Origin: a virus
DNA: 64,000 bases
Virus record (IMG/VR): IMGVR_UViG_3300020122_000665
Location: 21,476 to 85,475 of that record
Direction: 5' to 3' (one strand)
This document shows, one piece after another, positions 1-7,310 of this stretch. Below the pieces are notes generated by a model. That model was given only the letters and a program-made list of their open reading frames with translations. It did not search any database and was not told where the DNA came from. A program made the position numbers and the translations under genes. The stretch's first letter is position 1. Each line of letters starts with the position of its first letter.

Positions 1-551
1 CGCGGCAAGGGCCGCGCGCGGTGCAGGGCCCACGTTGGGCACGCTTCACCCGGAAGTGATCCGCGGGGCGGACGCAACCGGCCGCAGTGGACCGAACGCA
101 ACCGGGCGCGCGCCGTCGGGCGCGCCTCAGTGGAAACGCCCTTGACCGGCGCAATGGCCGGAGAGAATGCGGGCCACGGTTGCACTCTGCCACGTCATCC
201 GGGCGCTTGTGAGGCGCTCTCGTGCGTGGGTCCGTCACTGCGGTCGAAGGCGACAAGATCGGCTAGTCCCCTGTATGGGGTGCGCGGGGCGCCAAAGAAA
301 TGGGCGCCGACAACCGCGATGCATGGGTCCGAAACCATGCTCATCCGATCTGCCCAAACGAAAACGCGGACACGACCACTGCTCTTTCGTGACAACCGAA
401 TATCGCCGCCCCGTCGGTCGCGTCGCTGCGACGTCGGACGGGACCGGTAAATCGAACATCGATTCAACAGTGCGTCCGACGATACAAGGCCGTCGGGCGC
501 ACGATTGAGACGGTGTTTCAAACTAGGCGCGCGACGGGCCCACCGTCGCCG
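1..551. other. intergenic stretch, no supported gene
   Basis: I see no gene with a credible ribosome binding site in these 550 bases. The sequence has short GC hairpins, for example ggcgcc arms at 288-293/303-308 and gcatgg/ccatgc at 321-326/335-340. The 10-mer acgcaaccgg occurs twice, 24 bases apart, at 72-81 and 96-105. It may hold promoter or packaging/origin functions for the plus-strand early genes, but nothing specific can be named. Confidence 0.5.
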
Positions 552-656
552 CCTCCGCGCATTCTCCCACGTCCATCCGTTTGTCGGCGCCCCCGGATCC
601 CCCCCGTTCCGGCGCGCGCGCTGCGGATGGAGCGGACGTGGGGGAATGCGCGGAGG
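552..656 (+). promoter_or_regulatory. long hairpin enclosing the RBS of the 665 gene
   Basis: The arm at 552-579 (cctccgcgcattctcccacg...) is the reverse complement of 624-656 (...cgtgggggaatgcgcggagg), apart from one mismatch and a 5-base bulge in the 3' arm. This gives a stem of about 28 bp. The 3' arm contains the ggagg Shine-Dalgarno of the 36-residue gene starting at 665, so the folded mRNA would hide the ribosome binding site. Translational control is inferred; the complementarity is direct. Confidence 0.6.
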
Positions 657-664
657 TGACCACT

Positions 665-775
665 ATGTCGACGACCCTGCCCGACGGTCGCAAGATCCAC
701 GCGATCGACCTCTCCGAGAGCTCCACCGCGAAGGAGGTGATCGCCCGCCGCGCGGCCGCGCGCGGCACGAAGTAG
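665..775 (+). CDS. 36-residue early protein, unknown
   Basis: A 36-residue protein beginning MSTTLPDGRKIHAIDLSESS, charged and basic at the C-terminus (RRAAARGTK). The ATG is chosen because GGAGGTGACC lies 5 bases upstream, the same ribosome-binding motif used by the genes at 857 and 4031. That motif lies in or beside the 3' arm of a long hairpin. No domain is recognised. It is the first of a series of very small genes at the head of the early region. Confidence 0.55.
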   Translation: MSTTLPDGRKIHAIDLSESSTAKEVIARRAAARGTK

Positions 776-812
776 GCACGTCGGGGCTGCGACGGCCCGC
801 CCGTCGCCGCCC

Positions 813-846
813 CCCACGAGCGCCCCCGGTGTGGGGCGTTGGTGGG
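813..846 (+). promoter_or_regulatory. hairpin directly before the 857 gene RBS
   Basis: Arms 813-826 (cccacgagcgcccc) and 833-846 (ggggcgttggtggg) pair at 12 of 14 positions around a 6-base loop. The 3' arm runs into the GGAGGTGAC ribosome binding site of the gene at 857. This is the same arrangement as at 552-656. Confidence 0.5.
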
Positions 847-856
847 AGGTGACCTG

Positions 857-943
857 ATGCTCACCGTCGGAATGCGCCTCTGGCGCGCGCTCTTTGCGTG
901 GATGGACGACGACATCGACCGCGAGTCGATGCGCTTCCTCTAG
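857..943 (+). CDS. 28-residue early peptide, unknown
   Basis: A 28-residue peptide ([20 protein letters not shown]... ending SMRFL). The N-terminal half is an amphipathic or membrane-active-looking stretch rich in L, W and F; the C-terminal half is acidic. The start is supported by GGAGGTGACCTGATG, a 15-base string that recurs exactly at the gene starting at 4031. Function is unknown; the length and amphipathic character would suit a small regulator or membrane peptide, but this is inference. Confidence 0.5.
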   Translation: MLTVGMRLWRALFAWMDDDIDRESMRFL

Positions 944-1008
944 CGCGCAGTTCTCCGCAAATCGCTCCAGGGCGAGCGCACCGCTCGCCCCCTCCCCTGC
1001 ATTTTCTA

Positions 1009-1037
1009 TTGACGGCCGCACTAGTGCGAGGCACAGT
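1009..1037 (+). promoter_or_regulatory. early promoter with embedded operator (site 1)
   Basis: A -35 TTGACG (1009-1014) is followed, within a 17-base spacer, by the perfect palindrome cgcactagtgcg (1017-1028). A weak -10 (cacagt, 1032-1037) follows. The core attgacNgcYgcactagt is shared with sites at 22262-22290 (minus) and 23347-23375 (plus). A palindrome between -35 and -10 is the usual place for a phage repressor operator, so this promoter should be controlled by the XRE regulators encoded at 22 kb. Confidence 0.7.
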
Positions 1038-1074
1038 GTTTCATACGCAATACAAAAAGAAGGGGAGGATCGTC

Positions 1075-1827
1075 ATGAAGAAGAAGGAACCGGCCAAGAA
1101 AAAATCGCCGAAGCGCCCGCTGGCTCCGGCGGCTGCGCCGCCGAAGCTCACCGTGCCGCTCACGTCGCGCTACGACGGCCGCGTGTTGTACGCCGCAGAA
1201 ATCGACGCCGACGTCGACGAGCTGCTCCGCACGCGCGTCGCCGTCGAGAAGGCCGTCGCCGCCGGGGCCAACCTCGCCGGGGCCAACCTCGACGGGGCCA
1301 ACCTCGCCGGGGCCAACCTCGACGGGGCCAACCTCGCCGGGGCCAACCTCGCCCGGGCCAACCTCGCCGGGGCCTACCTCGCCCGGGCCAACCTCGCCGG
1401 GGCCAAGTCGCTGCCCCCGCCGTCGGTGATTCTGTCGGGGCACTGGGGAGAGGTTCCGGACGATCTCTGCACGGATCTGATGCGGTGGGATGCCGCGAAC
1501 CACCCGGATCCGTCGGCCTTCGACCGATGGGCGAAGGGCGGCGCGTGCCCCTACGCCGGCATCGCGTTCGCGCGGGCGGCGAACTTCCACGAGCGGCGCG
1601 ACCTCTGGTCCCCTGGCGCTCCGCCGCGCCCGTATGACCTCGCCATCCGCCTGATGGCCTGGGCCGCGGAGAACGCGAAGAAGGCTGGCATGGTCACCGT
1701 CCAGGCGGGAGACGAGAAGCTGCTGCCCGACGAGGCCCCGCCGTGCACCGACTGGCTCACCAGCGACCTGTACGCCGCTGTGACCTTCCGCGGCCGCGTC
1801 TGGCTCGCCAAGACGCGGGCGAAGTAG
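1075..1827 (+). CDS. pentapeptide-repeat protein
   Basis: A 250-residue protein: a lysine-rich N-terminus ([15 protein letters not shown]), about ten tandem A(N/Y/K)LxG pentapeptides at roughly residues 63-110, and a non-repetitive C-terminal domain of about 140 residues (from [14 protein letters not shown]). Pentapeptide repeats fold as a right-handed beta-helix; some members mimic DNA and inhibit gyrase, but this block is short and fused to an unrelated domain, so no target is claimed. The ATG at 1075 follows gggaggatcgtc and lies 38 bases downstream of the operator/promoter, making this the first gene of that transcript. Confidence 0.8.
   Translation: MKKKEPAKKKSPKRPLAPAAAPPKLTVPLTSRYDGRVLYAAEIDADVDELLRTRVAVEKAVAAGANLAGANLDGANLAGANLDGANLAGANLARANLAGAYLARANLAGAKSLPPPSVILSGHWGEVPDDLCTDLMRWDAANHPDPSAFDRWAKGGACPYAGIAFARAANFHERRDLWSPGAPPRPYDLAIRLMAWAAENAKKAGMVTVQAGDEKLLPDEAPPCTDWLTSDLYAAVTFRGRVWLAKTRAK
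1264..1398 (+). repeat. 15-bp tandem repeat encoding the pentapeptides
   Basis: Nine direct copies of a 15-base unit of the form ggggccaacctcgcc, with gcc/gac and g/c variation, run without gaps, followed by a partial unit. Nucleotide conservation is far higher than the protein needs, which points to recent expansion or gene conversion. Confidence 0.85.
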
Positions 1828-1839
1828 TCCGACCGGAGC

Positions 1840-1902
1840 GGGCGACATCGTGTCGCCCCCTCCCCTCATGCGCCGTCTGTCGCACCGACGGCGTTTGAGG
1901 GG
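1840..1902 (+). promoter_or_regulatory. two hairpins before the 1912 gene
   Basis: A perfect 8-bp stem (gggcgaca/tgtcgccc, 1840-1847 and 1851-1858) follows the stop codon of the pentapeptide gene. A second structure pairs cccctc 1862-1867 with gagggg 1897-1902 and cgccgtc 1871-1877 with gacggcg 1887-1893. Its 3' arm overlaps the ggggagg ribosome binding site of the 1912 gene. Either could act as terminator or attenuator; neither is followed by a T run, so translational control is more likely for the second. Confidence 0.5.
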
Positions 1903-1911
1903 AGGCACGTC

Positions 1912-3870
1912 ATGTCTGCAACCAGCGAAGCCGCTTCGCCGGTTGCGCTCGATACCGAGCGCATCGGCGACGCGACCTACGATCCCGAGGACAACAAGCT
2001 GCGCATCCGCCCGTTCGCGCGCCTTCCCCGCGATCTCTACGATCGCGTGAAGGCCGCGGGCTTCTCGTGGGCTCCCAAACAGGAGCTCTTCGTGGCGCCG
2101 ATGTGGACGCCGGAGCGCGCCGATCTCCTCGCGGAGTTGTGCGGCGAGATCGGCGACGAGGATACCTCGCTCGTCGACCGCGCGGAGGAGCGCGCCGATC
2201 GCTTCGGCGACTACTCCGACAAGCGGAAGGACGACGCCGAGACCGCGCGCCAGGCAATCGCCGCCATCGCGGATCACATTCCGCTCGGGCAGCCGATTCT
2301 CGTCGGACATCACAGCGAGAAGCACGCCCGGAAGGACGCGGAGCGCATCGAGAACGGGATGCGCAAGGCCGTCAAAATGTGGGAGACCTCCCAATACTGG
2401 CAGAGGCGCGCCGCGGGCGCGCTCCGGCACGCGAAGTACAAGGAGCTGCCCGCGGTCCGCGCGCGCCGGATCAAGACCATCGAAGCCGACAAGCGCAAGC
2501 GCCAGCGGGAGACCGCCGACGCCGCGAGGCTGCTCAGGCTGTGGGGCTCGATCGAAGATCCCAAGTCGATCACCCGCAACGGCGAGCTCGTGTCGCTCAA
2601 AGAGCGGGCGATGTTCGTCGCGAACCACGACCATATCCATCGGTCGTTTCCGCTGGCCGAGTATCCGCGGCAACCCCCGGCGTCGCAGTACGAGGGTCAG
2701 ATGGGGCTCTGGTCGGCGCTCGACGGCGACGTGATCACGCCGGAGCAGGCGCGGGACATCGCGGTTCCGATCCACGAGCGCGGCAACGCGCGCCGGGCGC
2801 GCTGGATCGCCCACTACGATCTCCGCATCGCCTACGAGCGGGCGATGCTCGCCGACGCCGGCGGCACCGTCACCGACAAGAAGGGCCCCGAGAAGGGCGG
2901 CGCCTGTCGGTGTTGGGCGTCGCCGCGCGGCGGCTGGTCCTACATCCAGAAGGTCAACAGGGTGTCGGTCACCATCCTCGACAATTGGGACCGCGGCGAT
3001 CCCTGTTTCAACCGCACCATCAAGTTCGAAGAAATCACTTCGATCATGACCGCGGCGGAGGTGAAGGCCGCGCGCGAGGACGGTCGGATCGCCGAGATCG
3101 ACGATCGCGGATTCGCCCTGGCGGCGGAAGCTGCGCCGCGTCTGTCGGACGCGCCCGTGGCGCCCATCGACCACGCCTACGTCAACGACGGCACCGGCGA
3201 CAACTGCGCGGAGCTGGTCGCCCACCCCGCAAAGGAGTGGGTTCCGTGTGGGCATCCGAGGAGCGTCCACCGCTCGGTCACGCTCGACCCCACGCCGTTC
3301 GAAGCGATGAAAGCGTCGCTGAAATCCGGCGTCAGAGTGGTTGCGGTCGATCAGCTGTTCGAGACGCCCGCCGACCTGGCGCGGCTCGTCGTCGAACGCG
3401 CCAACGTGCGCGGCCATTTCGTGCTCGAGCCGAGCGCCGGTCTCGGCGCGCTGGCCGGTGAGTGCTACCGCCAGGGCGCCGACGGCGTCATCTGCATCGA
3501 GAGGGCGCCCGCCTGCGCGGCGGCGCTGCGGCGCGGCCCCTTCGCGAAGGTGTGCGAGGCGGACTTTCTCCAGCTGCCCGTGCCCCCCTCCCCAGGGTGG
3601 TCGAAGTTCTACCGGATCGTGATGAATCCGCCGTTTGCCGACGGGGCGGACGTGGCGCACGTGACGCGCGCCTACGAGTGGCTCGCGTCGGGCGGCCGGC
3701 TCGTCGCCATCATGTCCGCGTCGGTCAAGACCCGGCAGGACAAGCGCACCGCCGCCTTCCGGGCGATCGTCGACGGCTGCGGCGGCGAGATCGAAGACCT
3801 GCCGGAGGGCAGCTTCAAGGCGAGCGGCACGGGCGTCAACACGGTGCTCGTCACGCTCTATCGCGAGTAG
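1912..3870 (+). CDS. DUF3560 protein fused to a DNA methyltransferase domain
   Basis: A 652-residue protein. The N-terminal half matches the DUF3560 family of mobile elements: GFSWAPKQELFVAPMW, then SLVDRAEERADRF and the histidine-rich HHSEKHARKDAERIENGM, followed by long charged helices. The C-terminal part is an S-adenosylmethionine-dependent methyltransferase with motif I EPSAGLGALA (about 506) and motif IV NPPF (572-575), the signature of amino (probably N6-adenine) methylases. Likely role: methylation of phage DNA soon after entry or induction. The start is fixed by ggggagg 6 bases upstream. DUF3560 function is unknown to me; substrate and site cannot be read from sequence. Confidence 0.8.
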   Translation: MSATSEAASPVALDTERIGDATYDPEDNKLRIRPFARLPRDLYDRVKAAGFSWAPKQELFVAPMWTPERADLLAELCGEIGDEDTSLVDRAEERADRFGDYSDKRKDDAETARQAIAAIADHIPLGQPILVGHHSEKHARKDAERIENGMRKAVKMWETSQYWQRRAAGALRHAKYKELPAVRARRIKTIEADKRKRQRETADAARLLRLWGSIEDPKSITRNGELVSLKERAMFVANHDHIHRSFPLAEYPRQPPASQYEGQMGLWSALDGDVITPEQARDIAVPIHERGNARRARWIAHYDLRIAYERAMLADAGGTVTDKKGPEKGGACRCWASPRGGWSYIQKVNRVSVTILDNWDRGDPCFNRTIKFEEITSIMTAAEVKAAREDGRIAEIDDRGFALAAEAAPRLSDAPVAPIDHAYVNDGTGDNCAELVAHPAKEWVPCGHPRSVHRSVTLDPTPFEAMKASLKSGVRVVAVDQLFETPADLARLVVERANVRGHFVLEPSAGLGALAGECYRQGADGVICIERAPACAAALRRGPFAKVCEADFLQLPVPPSPGWSKFYRIVMNPPFADGADVAHVTRAYEWLASGGRLVAIMSASVKTRQDKRTAAFRAIVDGCGGEIEDLPEGSFKASGTGVNTVLVTLYRE

Positions 3871-3985
3871 AAGCCGCCATCCGGCGGGGCCACAAGGAGG
3901 TGCCCCCATAGCCGCGGGGCGTGTAACGCGCCCGCCGTCGGTCGCAGCAGCCGGACCGTCGGACGCGGGAATAGGCCAACTGCAT

Positions 3986-4016
3986 GGCGCCCCGGAGGAC
4001 AGACCTCGGGGGCGCC
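3986..4016 (+). promoter_or_regulatory. 13-bp GC hairpin before the 4031 gene RBS
   Basis: ggcgccccggagg (3986-3998) pairs with cctcgggggcgcc (4004-4016) at 12 of 13 positions around a 5-base loop. It ends two bases before the GGAGGTGACCTGATG initiation region of the next gene. It is the fourth case in 4 kb of a strong hairpin in or touching an early-gene ribosome binding site. The rest of 3871-4030 also has weaker inverted repeats and no gene. Confidence 0.5.
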
Positions 4017-4030
4017 CTGGAGGTGACCTG

Positions 4031-4321
4031 ATGAAGTTCCGCGCGAGGATCGCGAACGTCGCGATCACCTATTCAACCATCGAGATTCCCGCCTACTGCG
4101 GAGTGTGCGGATCTGACCTGTGCGGGCCGCGCGCTCTCGAAGAGCAGCGCGTCTGCACGACGATGGCGTTCTCGCACTTCGAGAGCAATCCGGCCGTCGG
4201 AGACGACATCGCCACCGACACGCCCGACGATGACGCGGACGCCACGGCGACGCTGTCGGTGGGCTGCGCCAACTGCGGCGCGCGACTCGCCGTCGGCAAT
4301 ATCTCGGGGACCGAGTCGTGA
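4031..4321 (+). CDS. small zinc-ribbon protein
   Basis: A 96-residue protein with two CxxC pairs about 57 residues apart: CGVCGSDLCG near residue 23 and CANCGARLAVG near residue 80. They should form one zinc-binding knuckle separated by an acidic insertion (DDIATDTPDDDADATAT). The start uses GGAGGTGACCTGATG, identical to the gene at 857. Such ribbons bind nucleic acid or proteins; the partner is unknown. It is the first of many Cys4-type small proteins in this phage. Confidence 0.65.
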   Translation: MKFRARIANVAITYSTIEIPAYCGVCGSDLCGPRALEEQRVCTTMAFSHFESNPAVGDDIATDTPDDDADATATLSVGCANCGARLAVGNISGTES

Positions 4322-5420
4322 GCCGCGCCGCCGCCGGCGCGCAGCGTGGACGAACGAGCGCCTCGTCGAGAGCGCGCTCGGGCGCATCGGGTGCCGGGAC
4401 CGCGCGACCTTCGACGCGGTGAACGAGAAGTACGGCACCGACGTCGAGACCTTCACCGAAGCGTTCGCGGTGTGCGCGCGCAGCTACTCGAGGCGAGGCC
4501 ACCGCCGTTGGGGCGACTTCGACCTCGAGTCGCTGCGCGAGTGCATCGGGCTCGACGGGCTCCGCCTGCCGGGCTGGCTGTACGAGCAGGGAGCCGACGA
4601 CGCATATGCCGCGCACATCGCGCGATGGGAGAACGACGTGACACCGACGGACGAAGAGCTCGAAGAATACTACCGCTCGCTCGAGGAGGGTGACGCGGAC
4701 AAGACCGTCGCCGAGGCCACGCGCGAAGCGGTCGCCGACATGATCGCTGGCGAGAGCCCCAAGCCCAACTTCGACGCCTGGAAGGCGAAGAGGGACGCCG
4801 CGCGCGCCTCGAACCTCGAGAGCACCCGCGACAAGGCGGCGAAGGCCGGCGCGCCGGCCGGAGCGATCCGCCACATCGAGAGCAAGATCCGTGAGGCGCG
4901 GACGGAGTCGGCCCCGCCCGCCCGCAACCGGGCCAAGGACGACGCCGCGGCGCGGGCGATGGAGCGGCTCAGGAACGAGGGCGACGTGCGCGTCGAGGTG
5001 GCCCCCGACAAGGCGCTCGTCAAGGCGGCGCCGCGCGCGCTCGACGGTGCGCAGGGCGGCGCGGTCCAGCTCAACGAGGCGGCGATCGGCACCATCGTCG
5101 GCGCCGTGGTCGATCGCCTCATCGCCTCCGCGTACTCGGCGCCCGAGAGGCGCCGCGCCGAGTGGGTCTCGTGGATGAGCAAGGCCCGTCTCTGGCACTG
5201 CCCGGCGTGCGACGTCGACTCCCACAAGGTCGTCTGCTCGCGGTGCGGCGATATCGACGGGCTCGAGGGGCACTACCGCGGCACCGAGGGGTGGAAGGAG
5301 ATCGCGCGTCGGAAGGCGGAGGATCTGCTCTCCTCGCCCGAGGAGACGAAGAAGGCGGCGGCGCCGCTCAAGGCGCTCCCCGCCGCGCGTCCGCGCCACC
5401 TGTCGATCGTGCGGTCGTGA
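4230..5420 (+). CDS. early protein with C-terminal zinc ribbon; start uncertain
   Basis: Up to 396 residues. Protein-like sequence begins at about WTNERLVESALG (position 4345). Recognisable content is a charged helical middle and a C-terminal ribbon (HCPACDVDSHKVVCSRCGD). The only in-frame ATG upstream, 4230, lies 92 bases inside the preceding gene and has no ribosome binding site. A GTG at 4318 overlaps the preceding stop as GTGA, the pattern used by nearly all genes here, but it is one base out of frame with the long reading frame. A single-base indel or an unusual start is therefore possible. Function unknown. Confidence 0.55.
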   Translation: MTRTPRRRCRWAAPTAARDSPSAISRGPSREPRRRRRAAWTNERLVESALGRIGCRDRATFDAVNEKYGTDVETFTEAFAVCARSYSRRGHRRWGDFDLESLRECIGLDGLRLPGWLYEQGADDAYAAHIARWENDVTPTDEELEEYYRSLEEGDADKTVAEATREAVADMIAGESPKPNFDAWKAKRDAARASNLESTRDKAAKAGAPAGAIRHIESKIREARTESAPPARNRAKDDAAARAMERLRNEGDVRVEVAPDKALVKAAPRALDGAQGGAVQLNEAAIGTIVGAVVDRLIASAYSAPERRRAEWVSWMSKARLWHCPACDVDSHKVVCSRCGDIDGLEGHYRGTEGWKEIARRKAEDLLSSPEETKKAAAPLKALPAARPRHLSIVRS

Positions 5421-5704
5421 CCGAACTCGACCTGTGGGTCACACGCGCGCCGCGGCCCAACGACGGAGACCCCGACGAGGATCACAGCTACGACCTGGCG
5501 CGCCTCGCCTGCAAAGGCAACGTGCTCGAGCTCGACGATCCCGACGAGCCGGGCGGCAAGGTCGAGGTGTCCGCCACGGACTTCCTCTACGACAACCGCG
5601 AGGACAGCGACGTGATCGCCGCCGTGGTGGCGCTCGACGTCGGCGAGGAGGCCCGCCTCGGCGGCGGGGCGCAGCCGGTCACCGTCATTCGGAGGGTCCA
5701 ATGA
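5417..5704 (+). CDS. 95-residue acidic early protein, unknown
   Basis: Starts with GTG overlapping the previous stop (gtga), giving MTELDLWVTRAPRPNDGDPD. The protein is very acidic, with no cysteines forming a ribbon and no known domain. It is translationally coupled to both neighbours by 4-base overlaps. Acidic small early phage proteins are sometimes DNA mimics; nothing here proves that. Confidence 0.6.
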   Translation: MTELDLWVTRAPRPNDGDPDEDHSYDLARLACKGNVLELDDPDEPGGKVEVSATDFLYDNREDSDVIAAVVALDVGEEARLGGGAQPVTVIRRVQ

Positions 5705-5925
5705 CGTTCGACCTCGAAGTGGTGAGAGCCGTGGTCGACGCCTACGGCGACGTCATGTGCGAGGCCGTCGCCTCCGCCGTCCAGAAGGTCTACGGCGACG
5801 ACGGCGACGGAAGCGCCGCGCGCGTCGTGCGCGCCGCCTGGAAGGTGGCCCACCCGGGAATCGTCGACGAGCTCGTGTTGAACCTCTCGAAGGCGAAGAC
5901 GGGCAAGCCGCGGAGGAAGCCATGA
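5701..5925 (+). CDS. 74-residue early protein, unknown
   Basis: ATG overlaps the previous stop (atga), with ggagggtcc just upstream. The protein, beginning MTFDLEVVRAVVDAYGDV, looks mainly helical with a basic C-terminus (KAKTGKPRRKP). No family is recognised. It is part of the tightly overlapped chain of early genes from 5417 to 12190. Confidence 0.6.
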   Translation: MTFDLEVVRAVVDAYGDVMCEAVASAVQKVYGDDGDGSAARVVRAAWKVAHPGIVDELVLNLSKAKTGKPRRKP

Positions 5926-6317
5926 GCGCGCACTGCTATCGCATCAGGAAGACCGTCGAGTGCCACTCGCCCGACGCCATCGCGCCGCTCGACCGCGACG
6001 GCAATCCGAACGTGGAGCAGCAGCGGCACCGTCACACCTGGCCGACGATGGCCTTCACCTGCTCCATCTGCAAGCGCCACGTGTGCGGCTGGTGCGAGGG
6101 CAGCAGCTTCGAGATGGAGCTGTCGCAGCTGCTCTCCGACGACGAGAGCGAAATGCAGTTCTGCGACGAATGCATGGTCGCGCTCGAGGAGGCAATCGAG
6201 GCTCACGAGCGCTTCCCGTCGATGACCGCCCCGACATACAGCGACGGCGGATACGTCTCCAGGGCCATGCACCGGATCATCCGCGCCGCGGTGGCGTCGG
6301 GAGAGCTCCGGCAATGA
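5922..6317 (+). CDS. zinc-finger protein
   Basis: A 131-residue protein coupled by ATGA overlap. Cysteines CSICKRHVCGWCEG (about residues 47-60) and CDEC (about 89-92) form a probable treble-clef or RING-like zinc site, followed by a helical C-terminus. The predicted role is nucleic-acid or protein binding; no specific family is assigned. Confidence 0.65.
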   Translation: MSAHCYRIRKTVECHSPDAIAPLDRDGNPNVEQQRHRHTWPTMAFTCSICKRHVCGWCEGSSFEMELSQLLSDDESEMQFCDECMVALEEAIEAHERFPSMTAPTYSDGGYVSRAMHRIIRAAVASGELRQ

Positions 6318-6862
6318 ACAAGGAGCCGACCATGGTCTGCACCGTCTGCAACGACACGCACCGGATGGCACGCCACGACGGCAGCGACGTGCCGTGCACG
6401 AGCTGCCCGACACCGTGCGGGAGGTGCCGCGCCAACAGAAACGGCGCCTATTGCACCGCGACGCCGTGCGCCTGCGAGTGCCACGCGAGCGCGCGCGTCG
6501 CCGCGAAGAAGGCGGAGATCGCCCACCTCATCGGAGCCGCGCACAAGGCGCTCCGCTCCGCGCTCCACCTCTCCTCTTGCGCGGACGGCGACGTCGAGGG
6601 CGAGGCGATCTCGGACGCGCTCCACAACGCCTACCCGCGCACGCTGCCCATGTCCGACCACGGGAGCACCGACATCGGCAAGCTCGTCGACGAGCTGGCC
6701 GTGTGGCGGTATCGCTTCTCGGCGGGCGAGTCGTCGCCGCCGCGCCTCGGCGCGCTCGAGGAGCTGGCGCGCAAGGTCGCCGCGCTCGAATTGCGCTCCG
6801 ACCGCGTCGACGATCGCCTCAGCAAGATCGAGGAGCATGTCGACTGGCGGATCGAGCGATGA
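6314..6862 (+). CDS. cysteine-rich zinc protein with coiled-coil tail
   Basis: 182 residues. The N-terminal 55 residues hold about ten cysteines, with MVCTVCNDTHRM, CTSCPTPCGRCRAN and CTATPCACECH, consistent with a DnaJ-like two-zinc ribbon. The last 50 residues form a heptad-like helix (LEELARKVAALELRSDRVDD...). ATG overlaps the upstream stop. Function unknown; domain order suggests an oligomeric binding protein. Confidence 0.65.
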   Translation: MNKEPTMVCTVCNDTHRMARHDGSDVPCTSCPTPCGRCRANRNGAYCTATPCACECHASARVAAKKAEIAHLIGAAHKALRSALHLSSCADGDVEGEAISDALHNAYPRTLPMSDHGSTDIGKLVDELAVWRYRFSAGESSPPRLGALEELARKVAALELRSDRVDDRLSKIEEHVDWRIER

Positions 6863-7116
6863 TCCCGGCCCGCACGCGCCCGGCCCGCACGCGCTGCATC
6901 GCGAAGCTCGATCGCGCCGCGCCTCGCCCGACGGAGGTGACGCTCGACCGCGCCGCCGGGCTCTTCGTCGTCCGCCACGTCGGGCGGCGCCGTCGCTTCG
7001 AGCTCGAGATCGAGGTGGTCGCGCAGATGGTCGCCGAGCGCGTCGTGCACGCCGACCTCAAGAAAGCGCGCCGGGAGAAGGCGCTCGCCCGCGCCGCGCG
7101 GCGGAAGGGATCCTGA
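6859..7116 (+). CDS. 85-residue basic protein, unknown
   Basis: ATGA-coupled. It is strongly basic at both ends (MIPARTRPARTRCIAKLDRA ... LARAARRKGS) with a central beta-like stretch (GLFVVRHVGRRRRFELEIEV). Nucleic-acid binding is plausible from charge alone. Confidence 0.55.
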   Translation: MIPARTRPARTRCIAKLDRAAPRPTEVTLDRAAGLFVVRHVGRRRRFELEIEVVAQMVAERVVHADLKKARREKALARAARRKGS

Positions 7117-7310
7117 TGCGCGCCCTGGTGCGTTGCCTCGCTCGCCTTGCCGGCGCGGCGTTGCTGCGCTCCGCGGGAGCGCCTGATCCGATACCGCTCC
7201 GTCTGGAGATCGTGCCGCGCGCGCGCCGCGCGCCCCGGATCCGGGCGGAGCAGCTCTCCCTCGATCTGGCTGTACCTCGAATCGACCGCTTGGAGGAGCG
7301 CTCCCGATGA
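7116..7310 (+). CDS. 64-residue arginine-rich protein, unknown
   Basis: Starts at ATG sharing one base with the previous TGA, with a good ribosome binding site (ggaagggatcctg). The product is Ala/Leu/Arg-rich, beginning MRALVRCLARLAGAALLRSA. No domain is recognised. Its place in the coupled gene chain supports it more than its sequence does. Confidence 0.45.
   Translation: MRALVRCLARLAGAALLRSAGAPDPIPLRLEIVPRARRAPRIRAEQLSLDLAVPRIDRLEERSR

Noticed and set aside
1264-1406. CRISPR-like regular repeats
   Set aside because: Units are contiguous 15-mers in frame encoding pentapeptides, with no spacers.
1021-4068. Very long minus-strand open frame (about 1015 codons)
   Set aside because: It is antisense to the pentapeptide and DUF3560 genes, Arg/Gly/Val-rich with mirrored repeats; open only because of GC-rich codon bias.
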